Shown here piece after piece: positions 48,942 to 60,830 of a DNA stretch of 64,000 nt. Every line of letters starts with the position of its first letter. Position 1 is the stretch's first letter. Source of the DNA: Narthecium ossifragum. Taxonomy: Eukaryota; Streptophyta; Magnoliopsida; Dioscoreales; Nartheciaceae. The stretch covers positions 2,666,001-2,730,000 of the forward strand of contig OY986971.1 of assembly GCA_963920575.1 (NCBI GenBank), given 5' to 3'. Under the pieces are notes generated by a model. The model made no database searches, was not told where the DNA came from, and saw only the letters and a program-made list of their open reading frames with translations. Both the position numbers and the translations under genes were made by a program.

Positions 48942-49500
48942 CTACGCCAAGTTCTCCGATGGGCCACTAACATGTGACCTCCGAATTCGAAAACCATCAC
49001 CACCTTTCAGAACTACCCCTACCAAGTCTAGCCAACTCATCCGCCACCTTGTTATCCGTATGTGGCACAAAAATGATAAGAGCTTCTTCCAAATGCGACG
49101 CTTCCCAACAGACCGCTTGCAACTGGCTTCGAATATCACTAGACCAATGCGCCCGGCCGTTAAGTTGGTCCACCAAGTCTTTACAATCCAGCTCAAATAT
49201 AACCTTTTTTACTCCCTGACGACGAACTTCACCTAGCCCCATGGCAAAGGCCTCGAGCTCAGCCCAAAGAACATCCCGAACCTCGGATCTCTCCGCTCTC
49301 GCCCACAGGGTCGCACCATCCTCAGAGAAGCAGACCACACCCAAACCGGTGTTGGATAAAGTCACAGAAGCATCAGATTGGATGACAACGAACCCCTTCC
49401 TTGGAGTAGTGGGGCCGGTGTCGTCCCACCTCCGAACTGACCGCTGAAGGTTCCACTCTTTGGCGAACCAAGTGATAGACCTTGCAATCTCACCAGTGGG
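48942..49500 (-). pseudogene. LINE-B RNase H domain
   Basis: Minus frame open from about 49500 (WFAKEWNLQRS) to the stop at 48942. RNase H features: QSDASVTLSNTGLGVV, ELEAFAMGLGEVRRQG, VIFELDCKDLVDQLNG, VPHTDNKVADELARLG, with the catalytic acidic residues retained. It is separated from the rest of ORF2 by an inverted 1.3-kb block. The zf-RVT region that should precede it is missing. Confidence 0.88.
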
Positions 49501-50815
49501 GGGCCATCATAACTGAGGGAGGGGAAGACCCTCGTTCGACTGGAGAGGCCAGTGATGGAAAACAGAGCTCAACAGGGAGGGGAAGACCCTCGTTTTGGCC
49601 GTGCTGCTGGCTCCCATCCGGCCAAGCCATGGGAGTCTCCGGGATCCTCTGGGGGGCGGTCTTGGGCAAGGGTTGCTGGTGGAGAGGATGGAAGCTCCTT
49701 TGTAACTGTCGAAGAAGCAAAAGCAATAGTTAAAAGGTATCCAAATAGGGTGGTGTTTGATCAGGAGGAACTGGAAATCAGTCAGAAACAGTGGGAGTGT
49801 GCTTTGTTTGGCAGATTTGTAGGGGGAAAGGTGGGCTTGGAGTACCTGAGGCAACGTCTTGCGTCTCTTTGGCGAACATCTAGTCCCTTCTTGGTCTCTG
49901 ATATGTATCAAGGTGTCTTCGTCTTCCTGTTCCAGTCGATGGAAGACATGACGGCGATCCTTACGGGTGGACCCTGGTCAGTTGGAGGGAGGATGCTCTC
50001 TCTGATTCGCTGGAGGCCCTGTTTCAGGCCAACTGCTGATGCTTTCTATTTGGTACCAATCTGGATCAGGTTCCCTTACCTGCCATCGGAGTACTATCGT
50101 CGAAAATATCTGATTGGCTTGGCTTCTCAGGTGGGAACTCCCTTGGCTATTGATTTCTCCACGAGGAGTCTGGGGCGCTGCAAATATGCACGAGTCTGCG
50201 TTGAAATCAATGTGAATGATCCTGTTCTACCTGGAACCACTGTCGGAAAAGGAGATTTGGGAGTTGATCCTTTCACATTTTACCAACCATTTGTATACGA
50301 AAGGGTGACCATCTGCGCTAATTGTGGGAGACTCGGTCACCATAGATCAGCTTGCAAGCATGAAGCCAGGAGCATGGATCGAGTGCCGGAGTCTATAGAT
50401 CCGGGTGATTCTATGGATCAAAAGGACTGTAGCCAGCATCTGATGATCCACGAAGGTAACCAGCTTCAGCCGGTAGGGTTGAAGGAGATTGAGGCCACCA
50501 CCGTTGACGATGGAACCCATCACTCAATAGGGCCGAGCGAGTCACCTAAATCTGGAGATTGCATGGACGGGATGACCAAGGGTGGGGTGGCCAGCAAGGA
50601 GGAAAAGACGAAGGGGACGATGGAGTCTAGCGACTGGATCACGGTGACACGGCAACGCCGGCGGTCTAAGGGCGAACACTCCGGGGAAGGAGAGAGAAAG
50701 AAGCAGGGGGGCGAAAGGACGAGTCAGAAAGGTACCTCGGGATCCGTGGCGAAAGTAGCCGTTGTGTCGAGGGCGCCGTCCGGTACGTCGCCCACATCAT
50801 CCCATGGGAAGACGT
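49500..50815 (+). pseudogene. inverted LINE ORF1 block (DUF4283 + zinc knuckle) inside LINE-B ORF2
   Basis: The plus-strand frame from 49552 is open to about 50815 before running into antisense ORF2. It encodes VVFDQEELEIS, ALFGRFVGGKVGLEYLRQRL, GGPWSVGGRMLSLIRW, VPIWIRFPYLPSEYY and the CX2CX4HX4C knuckle CANCGRLGHHRSAC, then a charged linker (SSDWITVTRQRRRS). It is the N-terminal two thirds of a LINE ORF1 and lies opposite in orientation to LINE-B. No poly(A) lies at its right end, so it is not an ordinary plus-strand insertion. A 65-bp-spaced duplication (ggaggggaagaccctcgtt at 49513 and 49577) lies at its start. Confidence 0.85.
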
Positions 50816-53800
50816 CATCCCCCCCGGACACTATTCCAGCGTGGCTGCTGCAGTCCCTGTTCGGCATATGTCCTAGAGTCTGCATACAGCTTCAAATAGA
50901 CAGACTTAGAGGAAATCTTACCTTGGGCATCAAACGTCCATGTACTCCTGTCTTCTCCTACAATTGGAGTGCTACAAATAATGTTAGTGAGGCAAGGAGA
51001 GAAGAGACCAACAATATACCTCCTGCGCCAGTTACCATTCGACCTGATCAATTTCCCGAGCAGCAATCTCTCCGGCATGAGGTCAATATTTATAAAGGTC
51101 GGCTTCTTGGCTAAAGGTAAGTCGAGAATCCACCAGTCCTTGAGAGCATGCACCCCACTCGTAGAGCACGGAGTCCAGCGGAGGCCCATGCGCAAATCTG
51201 CAACCGAGGCACAAATATTCCGCCAAGATGCCGAGTAACTCTTGGAAGGTGTACTTGGTGGGAGATTGCCATGCCATCCATATTTTGCTTTCACAACCCT
51301 TTTCCACAAAGACTCCTCCGAGGGTCTTAACTTCACGGCGCGCTGCATCCTCAATGCCCGTTGCCAAATCCCCAAGTTTCGCAGCCCGAGACCCCCGTCC
51401 TCGCGCTGAGCGCATGCCATACTCCATCGGACAATAGAGATACCCGACCTTTTACCCTCCCACAAGAAGGCCCGACCTAGTTTATCAATCCTATTCAGAA
51501 CTGTCTTAGGAACATGAGTAGCCATCATCGTATAAACCGGGAGGGCCTGGAGGACATGCCTTAAGAGAGTAACTCTCCCTGGGAGCGCCAATCTGATGTT
51601 TCCCCACCCGGAGATCCTCTCCACCACTTTATCCAGAAGATCGCTGAAATCACATGCACGGAGTTTCTTCCCCCTGATCGGCACACCAAGGTATCGCCAC
51701 GGGCATCGAACCTCCGACATTCCCAGCTGCCGGCAGAGACGCCTACGCCTGGCTCTTAGCATAGATGGGGATATCTTCAAGCTAGACTTCAAAGGGTTGA
51801 TTCCCATACCAGAGAGGTCCTCATATCTTTTAAATAACCACCTGATTTTGACTATCTCCTCAACGCTAGCTTCAGATGCCAAAAAACAGTCATCCGCATG
51901 AAGCATATGGGTAACTTTAACATTCCCTCTTGGAAAGAAAACCCCCCTGAGGCCGTGTGTGGGGTCGTTAAGCATAGCAGATAAAGACACCTGCACCAAC
52001 ACAAACAAGAAGGGTGACAGCAGGTCCCCCTGCCGGATTCCCCGCCGGGGTGAAACTTGCCCAACAATTTGACCATTAATAATGAAAGCAAAACGAGGAG
52101 TAGTTATGCATTTCATTACCCAGTTAATCCAGCGTCTCGGGAAACCCATGCTTCTCATGACCAGCTCTAGGAAATTCCAGCGAACGGTATCATAGGCTGA
52201 GCGGACATCAAGCTTTACCGCCATCAGAGGTTGCATCCCAGGAGCCATCTCAACCGAATGCATGATCTCCTGTGCCAGCGCAATATTATCGAATATACTT
52301 CTACCTCCGACAAACGCCGATTGTTCTAAATCAACCACCTCAGGTAGCACAGTTTTCAACCTGTTGATAAAAATAGTAGAAATAATTTTGTAAGATACAT
52401 TACATAAACTAATAGGTCTAAAATCCTTTATCTTTCGAGGGTTCTTGCATTTAGGGATCAGAGAGACGAAAGTCTCATTCCAAGTCCTTGGAAATTTAAG
52501 ATGTCTGAAGAAGTCTTCGACAATATCAGAAAAATCTGGTCCAACAACATTCCAGAATTTTTTGTAGAAATCTGCAGAGATACCATCGGGCCCAGGACAA
52601 CGGTTTGGTTCCAGGGAGCGGACAGCGGCAGTTATCTCATCCCTAGTAACCTCGACAATAAGCATATCCCTGTGATCCTCCGAGATAATAGGAAGACCCG
52701 GAAGAGCTTCAGGCATGTTAGTTCCAGGATCCTCCCATAGAGCACCGTAGAACATGGCAAAAGCCTGCCCAATTTGACCAGTAGATGAGAGGACCTGCCC
52801 CCCCTCATCAACTACTTCTTTGACTTTAGATCTATGACCATGGGCTCTCACAGATTCATGAAAAAGGGTGGAATTCTCATCCCCATGTTCCAGCCATTTA
52901 ATCCTAGAGTTCTGAGCACGAGAGACGTCCTGTTGCCTAAGAATAGCTTCATACATGTTCTCCATAGATCTCATGAGCTGCTGATCCTCAACAGAAATTT
53001 CAGCTACCCCCTCCCTCTCATACAGATCAGATAAGCTTCCAACAATAAATTGAGTACGAGTGATGGTGCAGCGCTCATCATCCTTACTCCATCTCTTCAC
53101 CGTGTTCTTAAGCTCCAAAAGCCTTCCTTGAAAGACATAAGATTTGCTGCCCTCCCTACACCTAGTCCACACACGATGGACTAGGCACTTGAAAGCCTCC
53201 GAATGAAGCCATTTATTGCGCAGACGGAACATACTTGGCCCTGTTCGCTCCTCCGTCTCCTTTACCGTCACAAGCAGGGGACAGTGGTCCGAGGCCAAAC
53301 GCGGGAGATGGCGCACCTCAGTCGTAGAGAAGGTTTCAAGCCATAACTGATTGCCTAACGCCTTATCCAATCTTTCAAGAATCCTTTGTCTACCAAACCG
53401 CTGATTGCACCAAGTATAGGGATGGCCTACAAAACCCAGATCCACCAGATTATTTTGAGTGACAAACTCAAGGTAATCTGTGACCTTTCTTGAGTAATCA
53501 AACGGACGACCTCCTCTTTTCTCGCACGACGAAGCAGCCATATTCAAGTCACCGATCACCAGATGAGGGAAGTTGACATCTGAGAGACAGTGTGAGGACC
53601 CGTCCCTCTATCCTCGTGGCTTGTTGTTTACCCCAAGGGCAATTTGGGGAAATTGCGCCTTGGTGGTCGTTTTCACACTGGGTGTGCACACACAGACCTT
53701 ATTTGGTGGTTGTGGTTGTTAGAAAGGTTAGGTGGACCCGAGTTCGGAAGTTCTGGGCTTGGGCTTGAGTCTCAGCCCAAGGGTTCCGTTCTGGGCAGGG

Positions 53801-56039
53801 GAGATCGATCTCTATGGCTTTGAAGATCAATCTCTCTGTGCCTAGTGGTTGCTGTTCTGGCAAGGGAGATCGATCTCCATGGCCTTGAAGATCGATCTCT
53901 CTGTGCCTGGAAGTCGTTGGCGGTGGCGTCGAAGGACGGCCACGGCGATGGCCGTCGCTTCCTCTGTCAGGGGAGGGAAGACTTTCCCTCCCCTCCCCCA
54001 GCTTTTCCCCGCCTTCGCCGGCTTTCCCCCGGCCTTACCCCCCCTTCCCCTCTTCCTTCCTTTCCCCCGGCTTCTCCTTTCTTCTTCCCCCTCGCGAGAG
54101 CTCTGTTTCTTCCCCTTGGCCGGCTGAGCTTTTCTTCGCCGTTCTTCCTCCTCCGGCCACCTTTCCTGGAGCTTGAAGGTTCGTTGGGTTCGTGGCGAGG
54201 CGAGGAAGATCCTAGGCTTGGCCCTGTGGATCGAAGCTGCGTTGTAGAGGTAGGGTTCTTCTTCTACGACTCCGGTTGTTTTTGGGGTTTTGAGATCCGG
54301 ATTTGTTTTCCTTAGATCTCCATGTATAGATGTTGGTTTTTGGTTTGGAAGCCATGAGTAGCTTCGTGGCACTGAGATCTACCAGCCCACCTAGTTTGGT
54401 GAGGTATGGTGGCTGTTCCCGGCGGTGTTCCTCGCCGTCCGGCCGCCGGCGTGACCCAAATCCAGATCGATCTCATGGGATGAGATCGATCTTGGTCGGG
54501 GTGGCCCAGCCCGCCCGAGCGAGAGCAATCTCCCTGGGAGGGAGATCGATCTCTTGGCGGCTGACGCCTGTGCGGTTTGCGTCTGACGTCACCCACGAGA
54601 TCGATCTTCATATGGGTGGAGATCGATCCCGCGGGGGTGACCTGGACTGGTGCTCCTCGCCTCGAGGAAGATCTATCTCGCTGCTATAGGAGATCGATCT
54701 CCTTCAGTGCAGGGAGGGTTTTTACTTGTTTAAATGCTGTTTTGGCCGCGGGGCTTCGCATGCAAGTGGTTTTTACGGTTTTGCCCTCGGGGCTTGTCCT
54801 GTTATGGATCATGCATGAATGCTTACCGCTTTGTGGTTGAACCGAGGGAGTCATGACCCTCGGGAGTGTTTAGTATAAATGGGCCGAAGGTATGCCCTTG
54901 CTGTGTTGGTTGTTTACAGTTTTATCATATTTATCCTGCCCTGTTTTCCTGTGCATTAGGCATGCTAGGGTAGGTTGGGTCTGTGTTGACTCTGCTGCTT
55001 GGAGTACCGAGTGATGGTAGTCTTAACTTCGGTTGTTCCGCCAAGTGCGGAGATCCCGCTTGGAGAAGGGTGTCCTACTGGTTGCGTCGTGTCCACCCTG
55101 TGTCAGGGAATGTCGGAGTTGCCCACCCCTGAGCAGTGGCGTTATCGGAGATACGCACCTAGGACAGGAAACCTTCGGGTTATTGATGGGATTGTGGGAT
55201 CCTTGGCAAGCCTCGGTACTTGGCATCAGAGTGTGTCTGGTTGCTTTACCCTTGTGCGTGGGAGTTGTAGAGTAGGACCCTGCTGAGCTGTTGCTCATGC
55301 CTACCTGGACTGTGTTTGTTGCAGGTGCAGGTGGCCGCTCTGTCCCAGTGTTACCCCCTCGGTCGTCCCGCGGCAGCGCGCCAGCTCCTGACTATGTCTG
55401 AGGGTCAGGATGGCTTCGTTTGCGTCTTTGAGGAGACCCCTGTGGGTGTTGTTCTTTTGTGAACTGTTGTCCCTGTACTCTATTATATGTTTTTATAATA
55501 GATGTTGTTGTTTAACTTGCTTCCGCCCTTTCTCTGCTTGTTGGCAGCTGTTTCCGCCAGCTGTCCTTTGGTCTCAACTGTTTTCGCCAGTTGAGGCTGT
55601 AGTTGTAGGTTTTTCCCCCTCGTGTCCCGGCCCAGGTGCGCTCTGCGGGTCGGGGCGCGACAGACAGGACACAGACTTCCAAAAGTTCCCGTCTCTCGCG
55701 CGCACTCCTCGCCGCATAGGCGACAGTAACAATCCACTGCCCGTCTTCTTCCGAGGTGACAACGCCTTGCACCGACTGAGAGGAGAAGGAGGAAAACGAC
55801 ACTAGTCCATAGTCTTTTCTCCAGAGCACAAGAATTCCTCCTCTCCTACCATCGGCAGGGAGAAGGAAAACCCCAACATTTCCGCCCAACTTGCGACTGA
55901 AGTCTCCAAGCTGATCAACCTGCATCAAAACATCCAACAGAAAAATAAATTGTAAGTGCTTATCCCTTAACAGACGACGGCATGTAAACAGGGCTCTCTT
56001 ATGCCCGATGCCTCTGCAATTCCATGAGAGCATCTTCAT
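50815..56039 (-). pseudogene. LINE-B ORF2: endonuclease + reverse transcriptase, split by solo LTR 3
   Basis: Starts at ATG 56039 (MKMLSWNCRGIGH, AP-endonuclease; LPADGRRGGILVLWR), is interrupted at 55663/53590, and continues VIGDLNMAAS, GHPYTWCNQRFG, RLDKALGN, RLASDHCPLLV. The reverse transcriptase follows: RPISLCNVSYKIIST, QSAFVGGRSIFDNI, LDVRSAYDTVRWNFLE, GIRQGDLLSPFLFVL and catalytic HADD (MLHADDCFLA). The frame stays open to WNSVRGG at 50815, where the zf-RVT region should begin. Across the LTR junction the frame is off by one after removing the TSD, so at least one small indel is present near the insertion. The long open RT frame suggests a fairly young element. Confidence 0.9.
53591..55662 (+). 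mobile_element. solo LTR 3 (plus), inside LINE-B ORF2
   Basis: 2072 bp, TGTGAGGACCCGTCCC to GGGGCGCGACA, with perfect 5-bp TSD gacag (53586-53590, 55663-55667). Same terminal sequence as solo LTRs 1 and 2. Inside (53800-54700) are many spaced copies of ggagatcgatctc. No internal domain, so it is a solo LTR. Frames within it (for example 53842-54372) are low-complexity and not genes. Confidence 0.93.
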
Positions 56040-56074
56040 TAATGAACATGAGAAAAAGGCGGTTGCTCTCCGCC

Positions 56075-56631
56075 TTAGACCATGGACTTCCCTATTATAC
56101 GAACAGAGGGGGCGATGGAATAAGCGTCACGTGAATCCTCCTCCTCCATGACGACGTCCGCCTCCGGTGGCCTAGATTGTCCACCCAACGGCGATCTGGA
56201 TCTTTCTCTAACCGGCGAACTCCCCTCCCCATCAGATGACTGCCTCCCACGTCTTGCGGATGCGGCATGAACCAGTGTAACAGCCTTATTGTGAACCTCC
56301 TCTAAGTCCTGAAACCTGGGACTGGAATTTACTATAGGATGAACCGACGTACTGGAGGAGTGCACCACGGCAGAAGCATCGGCCGGCCAGCCCATGATGG
56401 ATCCTCTTCCCTGCATAACGTGCTGGAGATTATGAGACTTCCGGTCTTGCACCTCCTTAACCTCTTCCACATTAGCATTTAACGTAATCTCCTCAAAATC
56501 ATATGACCTGGGCCTATACTCAACAGTGGGGAGATCTCTTTTAGCAGGCCCCCTGGGAAAAACAATGGGCTTTTTCCCCCGAGCCCGGCCAGGTCCAGCC
56601 CGTATACAAGCAGCTTCCACCAGGTTAAGTT
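56075..56631 (-). pseudogene. LINE-B ORF1 C-terminal part
   Basis: Minus frame ending at 56075, 35 nt upstream of the ORF2 start as usual in plant LINEs. Contains LNLVEAACIRAGPGRARGKKPIVFPRG and YRPRSYDFEEI, then a Ser/Arg-rich tail. It is cut at 56632 by the CACTA element; on the other side (61746-61790, minus) the frame continues as ECLEADLLDDELE. Confidence 0.75.
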
Positions 56632-57661
56632 CACTACTAGAAAAAAGGCTTTTAATCACGGTTTTTCCCTGTGATCTATGTAGGTGTGATTGAAAGTAGT
56701 TTTATTCAATCACATTTAAAAACTGAGATGTATTATAGGTTTCAATCACGTTTAAAAACTGAGATGTATTATAGGTTTCAATCACGGTTAATGTGTATGA
56801 TTAATGGTTAAAAACTGAGATGAAAACAATTTAGTCATGTCCTATTAAACGGTTTAGATCTCAGCCAACAACTGAGATGAAAACCCAACAACGCTGTGAT
56901 CTATAACCATTTTAGATCTCAGTTTTTTCAAAAACCTGTGATTGTCTCCTTATTCAATGACTGCCAAAGCGCAATATTTTCATTTACCAAACCTAAAACT
57001 ATTTTCCCAGATATCACCACAAGTGCAATGTATACAAAACAATAATGCAACCAACAAAACTCATAATATATATATTGAAACTGTCAAATGAGTCGTAGTA
57101 CATCAAAAATAAAGTAATTCTTTATATACAAGCTAACCCAGAATCCTCAATCTAAAAAAGAAAAGCTAATCAACAATAACTCAAATTCGCTAAAAGTTAG
57201 GTTTGCATCATCTCAACAACGAAAACAAAGAACGTGAGAAAAGCTAAACAAATCTGTCTCCATTAAGATGTCACGCATGCCATTGACTAGATGTGGTGAT
57301 CCTCATCATCAAATACACCTGCAAGTAGTGAAATGCCATGATCAGAAACAATGTAAACTATAGAATGGTAGCATGAGATCGTCTGTAAAGAGCAGATAAG
57401 TGGCACCATGTCCAACAAGGCAACAAGGTTCAATCTATCCCATCCAGGTCAAGAAAAAGGAAAGCCTAAAGAAATTACAAATACAAAATGTGACAACTAG
57501 TTATTCAGGAAAGAGTTATTCAAAGCATATTACTTCCTTCATATAAGTTGAAGAGCAACTTCAATTTTCACGACAACCATGACCAAGGAAACAACGACAC
57601 TGTTCCTCTTTTCTACCACTACTAAGACACTGAGACAACAAGGCAAAGTTAAGAAACTCAC

Positions 57662-57749
57662 TTTCAAGTGCTTTACGATAAGCTTGCAGTACAGCCCTTC
57701 CTAGGACTCCAGAGCCCATTACAATCAAATTGGCAAGCAGCTTTGAAAC
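57662..57749 (-). pseudogene. PAM16: captured PAM16-like exon in CACTA
   Basis: An 88-bp exon with acceptor tgcctag and donor A|gtgagt on the minus strand, encoding VSKLLANLIVMGSGVLGR then AVLQAYRKALE. This is the hallmark N-terminal segment of PAM16, a mitochondrial import-motor subunit (MUSE5/TXR1 in Arabidopsis). No other PAM16 exon could be joined with confidence; a possible start (ATG near 58015) does not match in phase. Confidence 0.72.
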
Positions 57750-59195
57750 CTAGGCAAGAAAGAAAAATATCAACCCTCACAGAAGAATGAATGTTGTATT
57801 AAAAGATACAAACTCCTGGACGAAACAATCATGCTCTAATTGAAAGGAAAATTACAGATATATCTCTGAAACCTCTATTCCAGAGACGAAAAAAGATATC
57901 ACCAATGTTTTTCAAAAACATGAAGAAAATTTTGGCTTCCACACAACAGGAAGGAAGTTTTACAGATCACTAATTGGCTATTTACCTGCAACTCTCCCTG
58001 CCACAGGCATTTCTAAGATGATATATGTGAGTTAGAAGAAAAATCTAGTCCTAAAGCACATCAAAATTATACAGTGATTCACAGAACCCAATGCCATGAG
58101 TTAAACAGAACATTAAAGGAACACCATGAGAAGAAACAAAAATGTGCTTTTTGTGCATGTATGTCTGTTACGTGATTTCTAGCTAAGATCAAAATCACAA
58201 TTAAAGATGATAGAGGCTCTTAGTTCTCTAAACTGAGATGTGTTCCCTTTCTTGAATCTCTTGTTATCAAGGATCTGTAAAGAGTATCTTATCTTAAAAA
58301 ACAATCTTGTATATTGGACTGAAGTGGGGGTTTAATTTGGGTAGGAATAGCAAAAAAAAAAGGAGAAAGAACCAGGGCAGTAGAACAACAATAACGCTGC
58401 AATTTTCGAAATAGGTAAGGTGCCTTTGCCAGGAGATGTAATACTGTGACATTTTCTTGGCTGTAGAATGATGTATACACAACAAAGAAACAAACCAAAC
58501 AAACTGATGGAATAATGACGCGGTCAACAACAACTTTTCCACCTTTTCCTCAGTAAACTCATGAATCTTTCAGCTAATTAGCTTTGATAAGTCACAATGA
58601 TTAAAGCTCCAAACAAAGGAGACTGAAAAAACGAAAAAGAAGAAACTAAAGCAAAAATGTATTGAAGTATTGTCCATTGGCTAATTTGGATATAGTTAGC
58701 AGGAAACTTAGGACATCCAAAACCCACGTAAGATTCTGCATAACTCTTCTTTATATGCAAGCAACTACTTTCGGACTCACTCATCATTCCCAATCAGAAG
58801 CTTCTTGAAAACTTTTCGCCGCTTATGAACACCATTAGAAGAAATGAACAATTACAATGGTAGCATTAAACTAGAGGAATGCATGGATGAGTATCCTATA
58901 TTATAATGGTCTTTTAAGAGCATTGCGATAGAGGAGCAAGAGATACCGCTAGAAACCTCTCAAAACAAAAACCTTAACCATAAACAAATAGCCATGTCTC
59001 GACTCTCGAGTTTAATAGGCTGAAATTGAGAATTATAATAAGAAGACAAGCAGAGATACGAACGACATTCATCATGTACTTGTTTGCTTTTACTTCCAAA
59101 AGGTCCTATGCAATTTAGGCTAACATGCAAACATACGGATTTATGATTTTTCGGAGTTATTTACCTAAGTAGCAAACTTACATGTAAATAGCCGA

Positions 59196-59798
59196 TCAGA
59201 TTCTTCGAAGGACGAAACTTATCCACTCAGCTCGTACTTCATCAATTTCGGCATTCGTGTAATTCTTTTTTCCATTGAACTGTAAGACCTCATGTTTAAG
59301 AAACAGTAATGGAAATCATATTAACTAGAAGATTTGAAAGAAAGACGTAAATATTCTCACATTTCCTTTGGTTAAGATGTCTTGATCACTAATCAAGTCC
59401 TTCATATACCTCATGACATAAAATCCACATGCCACACTTGGAGGTTGTTTTGGACACTACATAAAAACATTAAGGAAAATTTAGAAATGCATATAGAACT
59501 ATCGTGTCCAATAAAAAAAAAGAAAAAAAAGTCATAAATTAATACCTTAACTACTTTCCAAGTTGAACTTCTCCTCCTGTTTCCCTTTGTCGTTTCATAA
59601 ATTTTGAGTGCACTTTAACACCAAAATACTGTTAGTTATAATTATTATAATAAAAAAAAGTTATATGGCAATGAACAAAGTTCAAAGGCTTACGTATTAA
59701 TGACAATTTCAAGGCTTGGGTTGACTTCAGTATAAAGTGAATCAAGATAGTACACTACTGAAGAGGACAAATCCATGACCACTAGTATCCCGTGCTTC
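59196..59798 (-). pseudogene. ULP1-type cysteine peptidase remnant of the CACTA element
   Basis: Four minus-strand exons with agreeing phases: 59694-59798 (KHGILVVMDLSSSVVYYLDSLY), 59546-59612 (ALKIYETTKGNRRRSS), 59361-59456 (CPKQPPSVACGFYVMRYMKD) and 59196-59279 (NYTNAEIDEVRAEW, stop). These are the Asp (LDSL) and Cys (ACGFY) portions of the C48/ULP1 catalytic core; the usual HW is HG here. Plant CACTA and some MULE elements often carry such domains. The N-terminal part was not found. Confidence 0.78.
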
Positions 59799-60634
59799 CT
59801 AAAATAAAACAAGTCGTTTAAGTACATGTATGACTACGATACATAAACATATCATAAGGATCACATAAAAGAGATAGAAATATGATATTTAGGTTAAGGA
59901 ATAAAGACACTCTATAGTATCTCCCTTCATTCATTCCTTGCAACAATTTAGGTTAAGGAATAAAGACATCCTCTAGAAACTATTGCATTTGGCCCATATG
60001 CATAGTCTTGATTTAGGACATAGTGCTACAACAAGATCATCAACCAAGAAAGGAAATTAGGCATAAGGAGCAAAGTTTGTTAGATATAGAAATGGTAGAG
60101 CGAGGAAATTAAGGAAATCGATGTGGCCATCTGCGAGAGAGCTGTGGTCCTAATTCGATAAGGATGGACCACCTAGCTATAGACCTTAATTAGTAACGTC
60201 ACAGAGACATTCATCCAAGCATGTTCATTGTTCATATCTCTACGGAAGAGCTACGTAGCTAGCTTTGTTACTGAACATGAATGAATGATGCAATCGAAGT
60301 TGAGGTGTGGAGTTTGGCAAGTCTTTATGTTGCTATGTAACACGAAGAGTGGGTTTACTTACTTTGTATAATGTAAGTTGAGAATTAGCATTGTTTGATT
60401 AGTATGACTAGTTTGCTTGGCATAAGGGGTTCTCTGAGTTTCTTAATTTCTATATCAGGAGGTTCTTGTAAAGATCATTTCTAATTTCTAAACAAATAAG
60501 TAGGATAACCCGATCGAACAACTTTAGTACCTCTGTTCTGTTCTGATACAGGCCATGTTAAACTAAGCTTAGCGTAAAGTAGCAAAATTTCTGAGTAATT
60601 TTTATATGGAATTCTAACATGGAAACTCTTGCAG

Positions 60635-60830
60635 GACGGTCCTATTTGGTGAGTATAAGTGTGTTGGAGAAGGGGCTAACTGCACAGGAAGAGTTCCATA
60701 CTCCAAGCAGCTTGGAGACTGCGAAGCAGCGCCATTCATGGACATCTCTTATATTGATGGGAGTGATTGGGTCCTCCCTCTCCAGCCAAACCATTGGAGC
60801 AATACCCCCATGCAATGGCCGTCGCCATAG
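60635..60830 (+). pseudogene. captured pectinesterase C-terminal exon in CACTA
   Basis: After the acceptor ctcttgcag, one frame reads VLFGEYKCVGEGANCTGRVPY then SKQLGDCEAAPFMDISYIDGSDWVLP and ends at TAG 60830. The F-x-EY-C-x-GPGA-x-x-x-GRV pattern and the final SFIDG-x-x-W motif are the C-terminal signature of pectin methylesterases. The catalytic exons are absent, so only a tail fragment was captured, on the opposite strand to the ULP1 exons. Confidence 0.78.

Noticed and set aside
53842..54840. Several frames over 100 codons in solo LTR 3
   Set aside because: Pro/Arg/Ser-rich low-complexity frames in an LTR with no gene homology.
57987..58015. Possible first exon of the captured PAM16 gene (ATG near 58015)
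   Set aside because: Its splice phase does not match the PAM16 exon at 57662-57749.
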